Below, piece after piece: positions 56,127-62,782 of a stretch of 64,000 nucleotides of DNA. The stretch lies in assembly GCA_965219875.1 (NCBI GenBank), contig CBDCOW010000001.1, forward strand, positions 930,001 through 994,000, written 5' to 3'. Position 1 is the stretch's first letter. Each line of letters starts with the position of its first letter. The notes under the pieces were generated by a model that was not told where the DNA came from, ran no database searches, and was given only the letters and a program-made list of their open reading frames with translations. Both the position numbers and the translations under genes were made by a program. This DNA comes from DAOUKH01 sp965219875. Its GTDB lineage: Bacteria > Chloroflexota > Dehalococcoidia > SHYB01.

Positions 56127-57401
56127 ATGAGGCGCGGCGGCCCGCCGGCCCGCCTCTCGGAGCGGGAGGCGATTCGCGCCCTGCCCGTTCGGGGCAGGCT
56201 GACCTTCCAGCAGGGCACGGGCGCGCCGCTGTCGCTGCTGCAGGCGCTGCACGACGAGCGCGAGCGCTTCGAGGCGCTCGATGTCTACGTCGGCCTCGTG
56301 TTCGCCGACCTCGACCTGCTCCGCGAGCCGTCCGAGAATATCCACGTGACGACGTGGCAGGTCACCGGCCCGACCCAGAAGCTGGTCGATTCCGGCGCGG
56401 CCGACTTCATGCCGCTGCGGCTCTCCCAAGTCCCGGAGCTACTGACGCCGGGAGGGATGTTGCCGGTGGACGCGGCGCTGCTCCAGGTGTCGCCGCCCGA
56501 CGAGCGCGGCTACGTGAGCCTGGGCGTCTCGGTGTGCACCATGATCGACATCGCCCGTTCCGCGCCGCTGGTGATCGCCGAGGTGAACCGGCAGACGCCG
56601 CGCACCTTGGGCAACTCGATGGTCCACCTCGACGAGATCGACTACCTCATCGATGCCGACTACCCTGTCCTCCAGCATCGCCAATCGAACATCGGCGACC
56701 TCGAGCGCGCTATCGCGGAGCATGTGGCGGAGTTGATCCCCGACGGCGCGACGATCCAAATGGGGATCGGCGCGATTCCCGAGGCCCTGATGTTCATGCT
56801 CGACGACAAGAAAGACCTCGGCGTACATTCGGGGATGATCTCGGACGGCTTCGTCCCCCTGATCGAGAAAGGCGTGGTGAACGGCAGCCGCAAGGCCCTT
56901 TCGTCGGGGAAGGTGGTCTGCGGCGAGGTGATGGGCGGCCCCGATCTCTACCGATTCGTCCACGAGAACGAAGCGGTGCACATGGACTCGGTGTCCTACA
57001 CCCACAATCCATTGATCCTGGCGCAGCTCGACAACTTCATTTCGATTAACTCGGCGGTGGAGATCGATCTCTCGGGGCAGATTAACGCCGAGACGATCGG
57101 CGCCCGTCAGATAAGCGGCCTTGGCGGGCAGTTCGACTTCATCGAGGGTGTCCTGCACTCGAAGGGCGGCGTCTCGATCTTTGCCATGCCCTCGACGGCG
57201 GGGCGCGGCAAGATCTCGCGTATCACGCCCCGGCTCGCCGCCGGCGCCGCGGTGAGCACACCGCGCTATTGTGCCGACTACGTGGTCACCGAGTTCGGCG
57301 CCGCGTCGCTCAAGGGCAGGACGATGCGTCAACGGGCAGAAGCTCTGATCGGCGTCGCGCATCCCGACTTCCGCGACGGCCTCGCCGACGCCATGACGTA
57401 G
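56127..57401 (+). CDS. Acetyl-CoA hydrolase/4-hydroxybutyrate CoA-transferase family
   Basis: The 424-residue protein has the two-domain CoA-transferase family I fold: LTFQQGTGAPLSLLQALH, VDAALLQVSPPDERGYVSLG, ADYPVLQHRQSNI, IQMGIGAIPEALMFML, SGMISDGFVPLIEKGVVNGS and CADYVVTEFGAASLKGRT (catalytic Glu region). It transfers CoA between carboxylates or hydrolyses acetyl-CoA. Upstream bases show no strong Shine-Dalgarno. It is followed by a CaiB/BaiF fragment 14 bp later. Confidence 0.9.
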   Translation: MRRGGPPARLSEREAIRALPVRGRLTFQQGTGAPLSLLQALHDERERFEALDVYVGLVFADLDLLREPSENIHVTTWQVTGPTQKLVDSGAADFMPLRLSQVPELLTPGGMLPVDAALLQVSPPDERGYVSLGVSVCTMIDIARSAPLVIAEVNRQTPRTLGNSMVHLDEIDYLIDADYPVLQHRQSNIGDLERAIAEHVAELIPDGATIQMGIGAIPEALMFMLDDKKDLGVHSGMISDGFVPLIEKGVVNGSRKALSSGKVVCGEVMGGPDLYRFVHENEAVHMDSVSYTHNPLILAQLDNFISINSAVEIDLSGQINAETIGARQISGLGGQFDFIEGVLHSKGGVSIFAMPSTAGRGKISRITPRLAAGAAVSTPRYCADYVVTEFGAASLKGRTMRQRAEALIGVAHPDFRDGLADAMT

Positions 57402-57415
57402 GAGGGCGGCGACTG

Positions 57416-57712
57416 ATGCCCAACGCCGACGACAGCGCCCCCTGGGGTGTCTACCCTTGCCGCGGGGGCTGGTGCGCCATCGAGGCGTCGACCGACGAGC
57501 AGTGGCAGTACTTGACCGTTGCCATGGGGCACCCCGAACTCATGGCTTACCCCGACTACGTGCGCGCCGAGCTTCGCGCCAAGAACCGCGCCGCGGTGGA
57601 CGCCCACGTCCGGGAGTGGACGGAGACGGTCACGCCCGCCGAGGCGGTCCGTGCGCTGGCGGAGGTGGGCGTTCCCGCGCGGCCCGTGGATGGGCCGGAC
57701 GAGGCGGACTAG
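57416..57712 (+). CDS. CaiB/BaiF (family III) CoA-transferase fragment
   Basis: The 98-residue product contains GVYPCRGGWCAIEASTDEQW, YLTVAMGHPELMAYPDY, NRAAVDAHVREWTETVTPAE and LAEVGVPARPV. These match an internal-to-C-terminal part of the 380-400 residue family III CoA-transferases. The N-terminal Rossmann half with the catalytic Asp is missing, so it cannot be a full enzyme. It has an ATG and an upstream AGGAGGG (about 11 bases away) and is still open, so it may be a remnant or a stand-alone domain. Stop shares CTAG with the convergent ligase gene. Confidence 0.7.
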   Translation: MPNADDSAPWGVYPCRGGWCAIEASTDEQWQYLTVAMGHPELMAYPDYVRAELRAKNRAAVDAHVREWTETVTPAEAVRALAEVGVPARPVDGPDEAD

Positions 57713-59121
57713 CGGAGTTCCGCCTGGGAGCGGTGGAAGTCGAGGGCGTTCTTCAGGCCCGCGGCGGCCCGCTCGTAACTGGGATAGTAGGGAATGCCCG
57801 CCGCGACGAGCTTGGCGTTGATCTCCTTGATCTCGGCGGCCTGGTCGAGCGGCGTCGGCGAGACGGGCACGGCGACCAGGGGCTTTGACGTCCGCTCCTT
57901 CAGGCGGAACAGCGCGTCGAGTTGCGTATCGACGGCGGAGCGGCTGCGCCCCATGCTGGTCAGCGCCATCTGCATCACGATGACGTCGATCTTGTCGTCT
58001 TCGGCGAGGATGTTGAGGATGGTGTCGATCTCGGTCCGGTTCGACCCCATGTCGATAGGGTTGCTGAAGCTGGCGCCGACAAGGCTGAAGAAGTCGGCCA
58101 GCTTTTGGTACGAGGCGTTGGAGAGCCGCGGGACTTGGAGCCCGGTCTTCCCGAAGGCGTCGGTGATCGAGACGGACTGCCCGCCGGCGCCGCCGGTGAG
58201 GCCGCAGCAGCCGCCGGTGAAAGGCGGCAGGTAGACGAGCGCCTTGACCGCGTCGATGGCCTCTTCGAGCGACCCGACTAGGACGCAGCCCGTCTGCCGC
58301 GCCGCGGCTTCCCAGACGGCCATCGACTCGGCCAAAGAGGCGGTGTGGGAGGCGGTGGCGCGCTTGCCATCGTCGGTCTGGCCGCCCTTCCAGATGACGA
58401 CGGGCTTCTTCTTGGTCACCTCGCGGAGCAGCGAAAAGAAGCGCCGCCCATCCTGCAGACCCTCGACGTACATCGCGATAACCTTGGTCTCGTCGTCCCG
58501 CGCGAAGTATTCGAGATAGTCGGCGTTCTCGAGGATGATGCCATTGCCGAAGCTGACCATCTTGCTGATGGGGAGCCCGTTGTCGGGTGCGGCTACGGAG
58601 AACGAGTTGCCGTGGGAGCCGCTCTGACTGGCGAAGCCGACGGCGCCGCCCTCGTAGGTCGGCTGGCCGGGGAAGAAACAAACACCCCGTGAGGGGTTAT
58701 GCAGGCCCATGCAGTTGGGGCCGATGAGCGTCAGACCGCCTTCGCGGGCCAGTTTGAAGATCTGGTCTTGGGCCTCGCGCCCATCCTCCGTCCCCGTCTC
58801 GGCGAAGCCGGCGGTGAAGAGCGTCACGGCGTTGACGCCGTATTTCACGCAATCGGCCACGATGAAGGGCGCGACCTTTCTCGGCACGGCGCAGACGGCA
58901 TAGTCCACGTGCTCGGGCACGTCGGCGAGGCTGGTGAAGTTGGTGATGCCCATCTTCTCGATCTCGGCGATCTCATTCGGGTCGAGCTGCACCGAGTAGA
59001 GCTTGCCCTTGAAGTTCTTCATGCTGTTGAGCCACATGAAGCCGCTGGCCTTCTTATCGCCGAAGACGACGACGACTTCCGGGTTGAAGGCCTTGTCAAG
59101 CTTCGAGAAGTCAGCGGGCAT
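57709..59121 (-). CDS. ADP-forming acyl-CoA synthetase, alpha (CoA-binding/ligase) part only
   Basis: The 470-residue protein has a CoA-binding Rossmann domain (VVVVFGDKKASGF and AVCAVPRKVAPFIVADC), then succinyl-CoA-ligase-like domains with LIGPNCMGLHNPSRGVCFFP, FASQSGSHGNSFS, VIWKGGQTDDGKRATASHTA (phosphohistidine) and SFSNPIDMGSNRTEI. There is no ATP-grasp domain, which would be needed to phosphorylate the His. A separate beta subunit or partner is required and is not adjacent. GGAGGAAGAGG precedes the ATG. Minus strand; it may supply acyl-CoA in this CoA-metabolism cluster. Confidence 0.88.
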   Translation of the reverse strand: MPADFSKLDKAFNPEVVVVFGDKKASGFMWLNSMKNFKGKLYSVQLDPNEIAEIEKMGITNFTSLADVPEHVDYAVCAVPRKVAPFIVADCVKYGVNAVTLFTAGFAETGTEDGREAQDQIFKLAREGGLTLIGPNCMGLHNPSRGVCFFPGQPTYEGGAVGFASQSGSHGNSFSVAAPDNGLPISKMVSFGNGIILENADYLEYFARDDETKVIAMYVEGLQDGRRFFSLLREVTKKKPVVIWKGGQTDDGKRATASHTASLAESMAVWEAAARQTGCVLVGSLEEAIDAVKALVYLPPFTGGCCGLTGGAGGQSVSITDAFGKTGLQVPRLSNASYQKLADFFSLVGASFSNPIDMGSNRTEIDTILNILAEDDKIDVIVMQMALTSMGRSRSAVDTQLDALFRLKERTSKPLVAVPVSPTPLDQAAEIKEINAKLVAAGIPYYPSYERAAAGLKNALDFHRSQAELR

Positions 59122-59174
59122 CCTCTTCCTCCTAGGACGCGGCGAGGCGGCGAGTGGCGTTCAGGGGCACGCCA

Positions 59175-59204
59175 TTATAGCGACGCCGTTTTCGGGGCGG
59201 CAAA
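59175..59204 (-). promoter_or_regulatory. Promoter of the acyl-CoA synthetase alpha gene
   Basis: TTGCCG (59204-59199), 18-nt spacer, perfect TATAAT (59180-59175); start near 59168, about 47 nt before the ATG. Confidence 0.55.
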
Positions 59205-59257
59205 CCAAGCGTAGCGTCGTCACGGTGAGAAACGTGGCCGACCCAGGGCGGCGCGCC

Positions 59258-59263
59258 TATAAT
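59258..59263 (+). promoter_or_regulatory. -10 element of the PNPOx-like gene
   Basis: Perfect TATAAT at 59258-59263, 40 bp before the ATG; a weak -35 (TGGCCG) lies 17 bp upstream. Confidence 0.5.
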
Positions 59264-59303
59264 CGAGTCATCGCGCCGGCGTCACCGCCGCCGAGGGGGC
59301 TAC

Positions 59304-59762
59304 ATGGGCGTTCGACTCGACCAGCAAGAGATCAATGAGTTCCTGGGAAATGGCCACACGCTAATCCTGACGACGGTCGACAAGGACGGCTATCCCCATT
59401 CGACGCCGATCTGGTACGTCTACATGGACGGCCTGATCTACACGCGCGGACGCCGCCGAAGCCAGAAGACGGCGAACATTCGCCGTAACCCAAAGGTGAG
59501 TTGCGTCGTCGAGGAGGGACTCCGCTGGCGCGAGCTCAAGGCGGTGATGATCCGGGGCCGGGCCGAAGAGGTCACCGACCCGGCAGAGCAGGAGCGCTTC
59601 CAGCGGGCGAACGCGGAGAAGTACGACAGCTTCCGCGAGTCCCAAACGAGCCTTCCTAAGGCGACGCGGTCACACTACTCGACGCCCTTTGTTATTTGGA
59701 AGATCACGCCCGAAAAGCGCCCCGCCACCTGGGACAACAAGAAGATCGCGCTCGGCGGCTAG
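59304..59762 (+). CDS. PNPOx/F420-dependent split-barrel flavoprotein
   Basis: The 152-residue protein has the split-barrel FMN/F420-binding fold: GHTLILTTVDKDGYPHSTPI, IWYVYMDGLIYTRGRRRSQK, TANIRRNPKVSCVVEEG, LKAVMIRGRAEEVTDP. Such proteins are pyridoxamine-phosphate-oxidase-like or F420H2-dependent reductases. The RRSQKTANIRRNP pattern is common in F420-type members, but cofactor cannot be settled by eye. Its stop overlaps ftsH's stop within CTAG. Confidence 0.85.
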   Translation: MGVRLDQQEINEFLGNGHTLILTTVDKDGYPHSTPIWYVYMDGLIYTRGRRRSQKTANIRRNPKVSCVVEEGLRWRELKAVMIRGRAEEVTDPAEQERFQRANAEKYDSFRESQTSLPKATRSHYSTPFVIWKITPEKRPATWDNKKIALGG

Positions 59763-61702
59763 GACTCGCCGAGGGCAGGGTTCAGCCGGTCTAGCCGGGG
59801 GCTCGGCGGCGGCTCAGGCGTCGGCAGCCCTAAATCGACGCGCTGCGGCTTGTCCGACCCTGGGGCGTGCGGAGCGATGTCTACCTCGTCAAGGGGCGGG
59901 GCCGCGGCCTCGAATAGGCGCCCCAGCGCCTCGCCGTCGATCGTCTCCTCGGAGAGGAGGTGCCGCGCCATCTGCGTCAGCTTGGGCCGGTGCGTGGTGA
60001 GCAGATCGAGCGCCTCGGTGTGGGCTTCCTCCATCAGCGCGTTGATCTCGGCGTCGATCTGGTCCGCGATCTTGTCGCCGTAGTCCCGCTGTTCCGAGAT
60101 CTCGCGCCCAAGGAAGACCATCTCCTGACGATGCCCGAAGGTGCGCGGTCCGAGGGCCTCGCTCATGCCCCACTCGGTGACCATCTTGCGGGCGATGCCC
60201 GTGGCGCGTTGAAGGTCGTCCGAGGCGCCGCTTGTGATGTCACCGAAGGTGATTTTCTCGGCCACGCGTCCGCCCATAGCGACGCGCATCCACGCCTTGA
60301 GCTGATCGCGACTCGCCATGCGGCGCTCGGGCGGCAGGAAGCGGGTGTAGCCGCCGGCAATGCCCCGGGGAATGATGGTGATCTTGTGGACGGGGTCGGC
60401 GTGTTCCGTCTTGTGCGCGACGAGTGCATGCCCCGCCTCGTGATAGGCGGTGACCTCCTTATCCTGCTGAGTCACGACGCGGCTCTTGCGTTCCGGCCCC
60501 GCGATTACGCGGTCGATGGCCTCCTCGAACTCGTCGTGGCCGATGAGTTTCTTGGCGCGGCGTGCGGCGAGCAAGGCCGCTTCATTCACCAAGTTCGCCA
60601 GATCGGCGCCGCTCATGCCTGCGCTCTGCTTGGCGACGACCTCTAGGTCCACGCCGCTTTCCAGTGGCTTGCCCTTGGCGTGGACGCCGAGGATCGCCTT
60701 GCGGCCCGCGATGTCGGGGGCGTCGAGGATGACGCGCCGGTCGAACCGGCCCGGCCTGAGCAGCGCGGGGTCGAGAATGTCGGGGCGGTTCGTCGCGGCG
60801 AGGATGATGATGTTCGTGCTCGCGTCGAAGCCGTCCATTTCGACCAGAATCTGGTTCAGGGTCTGCTCGCGCTCGTCGTGGCCGCCGCCGAGCCCGGCGC
60901 CGCGGTGGCGGCCCACGGCGTCGATCTCATCGACGAAGATGATGCACGGGGCGTTGCGGCGGGCCTGGTTGAAGAGGTCGCGCACACGGCTCGCGCCGAC
61001 GCCGACGAACATCTCGACGAACTCGCTGCCGCTGATGTTGAAGAAGGGCACGCCGGCCTCGCCGGCCACCGCTCTGGCGAGCAGCGTCTTGCCCGTTCCC
61101 GGCGGGCCCACGAGCAGCACGCCCTTGGGGATGCGCGCGCCCAGCGAGGCGAAGCGCTCGGGGTACATCAGGAATTCGACGACCTCTTGCAGCTCCGTCT
61201 TGGCCTCCTCGACCCCCGCGACGTCGGAGAACGTGACGGCGGGCCGGTTGCCCACGAACAGGCGGGCCTTGCTTCTTCCGAAGCTCATCGCCTGATTGTT
61301 GCTTCCCTGGGCCTGGCGCATCATAAATAGGATGAGCCCGCCGAACAGGAGCAGGGGAAGAAAGCCGAGGAGCGTTCCGAAGACTCTGCCGAACGAGCTC
61401 GACTGCTTGACCTCGACCGGTATCGAGCCGGTATCGACGCCCGCGTCGTTGAGCAATTCGAGGATGCTGACGTTCTCTTCCTTGAGGGACCGCAGCCTCG
61501 CGCCCTCGCGCGTCTCCGCCTCGATGGAATTGCCGTCGACCTGGATTTGCACGAGGTCGCGAGCCTGGGCGCGGGTGATGATCTCGGTGATGTCGACGTC
61601 TTGGCCGCTCGACGGTGAGCGGAAGACGACGTAGAAGATCGCGACGACCGCCCCGAGGATGAGCAGGTAGACGAAGCTGTTCCGCACCCAGCGCTGGTTC
61701 AT
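59759..61702 (-). CDS. ftsH: ATP-dependent zinc metalloprotease FtsH
   Basis: The 647-residue membrane AAA protease has an N-terminal helix (residues 9-25), a periplasmic domain, a second helix (about 112-132), the AAA module with Walker A GPPGTGKT and Walker B IIFVDEIDAVGRHRG, the SRH region (NRPDILDPALLRPGRFDR), and the protease site HEAGH near residue 420. It degrades misfolded membrane proteins and short-lived regulators. The C-terminal 30 residues are variable and Pro-rich. Its promoter is an extended -10. Confidence 0.97.
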   Translation of the reverse strand: MNQRWVRNSFVYLLILGAVVAIFYVVFRSPSSGQDVDITEIITRAQARDLVQIQVDGNSIEAETREGARLRSLKEENVSILELLNDAGVDTGSIPVEVKQSSSFGRVFGTLLGFLPLLLFGGLILFMMRQAQGSNNQAMSFGRSKARLFVGNRPAVTFSDVAGVEEAKTELQEVVEFLMYPERFASLGARIPKGVLLVGPPGTGKTLLARAVAGEAGVPFFNISGSEFVEMFVGVGASRVRDLFNQARRNAPCIIFVDEIDAVGRHRGAGLGGGHDEREQTLNQILVEMDGFDASTNIIILAATNRPDILDPALLRPGRFDRRVILDAPDIAGRKAILGVHAKGKPLESGVDLEVVAKQSAGMSGADLANLVNEAALLAARRAKKLIGHDEFEEAIDRVIAGPERKSRVVTQQDKEVTAYHEAGHALVAHKTEHADPVHKITIIPRGIAGGYTRFLPPERRMASRDQLKAWMRVAMGGRVAEKITFGDITSGASDDLQRATGIARKMVTEWGMSEALGPRTFGHRQEMVFLGREISEQRDYGDKIADQIDAEINALMEEAHTEALDLLTTHRPKLTQMARHLLSEETIDGEALGRLFEAAAPPLDEVDIAPHAPGSDKPQRVDLGLPTPEPPPSPRLDRLNPALGES

Positions 61703-61803
61703 ACGCGCGTTCCGAGTTCGCGGTGAAAACGGGCCGCCCCGCGCCGGCGGAGCGGGGGCCGCCGAGGACGTTCGCGGTCCGTTTACCCTGTTACGGCAGC
61801 CGG

Positions 61804-61812
61804 ATTATAACA
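61804..61812 (-). promoter_or_regulatory. Extended -10 promoter of ftsH
   Basis: TGT-TATAAT on the minus strand (hexamer 61809-61804), about 100 nt before the ftsH ATG. No clear -35, as expected for extended -10 promoters. Confidence 0.45.
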
Positions 61813-61853
61813 GAAGCAGGTGGATGGGCCGCACCCCCTTGCGCTCTCGGCTG

Positions 61854-61862
61854 TGCTATCAT
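61854..61862 (+). promoter_or_regulatory. Extended -10 promoter of the greA-like gene
   Basis: TGC-TATCAT with the hexamer at 61857-61862; start near 61869, about 54 nt before the ATG. It is divergent to the ftsH promoter, 45 bp apart. Confidence 0.4.
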
Positions 61863-61922
61863 CACTCCGACCCCAACCTTCGACGCTCGTTCTTTCGCGT
61901 TAATCGATCACGGAGGCCGCGC

Positions 61923-62756
61923 ATGTCCCCTTCCGATTCGCTGACCCTCGGCGAGGCTGTCACCCGCTTCATCTCCTCGACGAACAACACGGGGAAGGCC
62001 GGGAGCAAGGGAATATCCGTACCAGAACAACAGGAAGTGCAGCGGTTTGTCCGCGAGGCAGGGCGTGACCAGATGGTCGCGGACATCACGCCCTACAAGA
62101 TCGAGGACTACTCCGGCAAGCGCTCCGCCGACTCGATCAAGACGTTGGCCCCGGTCAAGGCCTTCCTCGGCTATCTGCACAGCGAGGGACACTCCGCCTT
62201 CAAGCTCGCGACGCACCTCAAGGTGAAGCGCTCGGCCAAGAGGTCGACCGCGTCGGTGAGCGCGGCCCTAAGGTCCTCAGCGGGGCCGAAGATGACGAAG
62301 GAGGGGCACGCCAAGGCCTTGGCCGAGCTCGACGACCTCCGCGCCCAACGCGTGGTCATTGCGGACGACGTCAAGAAGGCAATGGCGGACAAGGACTATC
62401 GCGAGAACGCGCCCCTCGACGCTGCCCGCGACAAGCAGGCGCACGTGGAGGCCCGCATCCGCGAGCTTGAACACACGCTCAATAACGCCGAAATTTTGGC
62501 CGAAAACGGCAGAGCCGCGAATGGGTCCGGCAAGGCCGAGATCGGCAGCCGCCTCGCCGTAACCGACATGACGTACGACGAGGAGTTGGTCTACGTCCTC
62601 GTTGATCCGTCCGAAGTCGATCCGAGGCAGGGACGCATCTCCGTCGAATCGCCGGCGGGCAAGGCCTTCCTTGGGAAGGGCGCCGGCCAAGTCGTGATCG
62701 TCAAGGCGCCAGCCGGCAATCTCCGCTACCGCATCGAGAAGATCGATCCTTCCTGA
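61923..62756 (+). CDS. greA: GreA-type transcription elongation factor with N-terminal helical extension
   Basis: The 277-residue protein is about 115 residues longer than GreA. Residues 125-200 form the GreA coiled coil (MTKEGHAKALAELDDLRAQR, then DKDYRENAPLDAARDKQAHV with the acidic tip Asp and Glu). Residues 210-277 are the FKBP-like C-terminal domain (VTDMTYDEELVYVLVDP, SVESPAGKAFLGKGAGQ). The N-terminal 115 residues (LTLGEAVTRFISS, VQRFVREAGRDQMVADITPY, IKTLAPVKAFLGYLHSEG) look like the core-binding (SAM-like) helical domain of tyrosine recombinases without a catalytic domain. I recall similar extended GreA proteins in Dehalococcoidia. Confidence 0.88.
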   Translation: MSPSDSLTLGEAVTRFISSTNNTGKAGSKGISVPEQQEVQRFVREAGRDQMVADITPYKIEDYSGKRSADSIKTLAPVKAFLGYLHSEGHSAFKLATHLKVKRSAKRSTASVSAALRSSAGPKMTKEGHAKALAELDDLRAQRVVIADDVKKAMADKDYRENAPLDAARDKQAHVEARIRELEHTLNNAEILAENGRAANGSGKAEIGSRLAVTDMTYDEELVYVLVDPSEVDPRQGRISVESPAGKAFLGKGAGQVVIVKAPAGNLRYRIEKIDPS

Positions 62757-62782
62757 GCCGTCCCCCGGCGCGCCCGCGAGCG

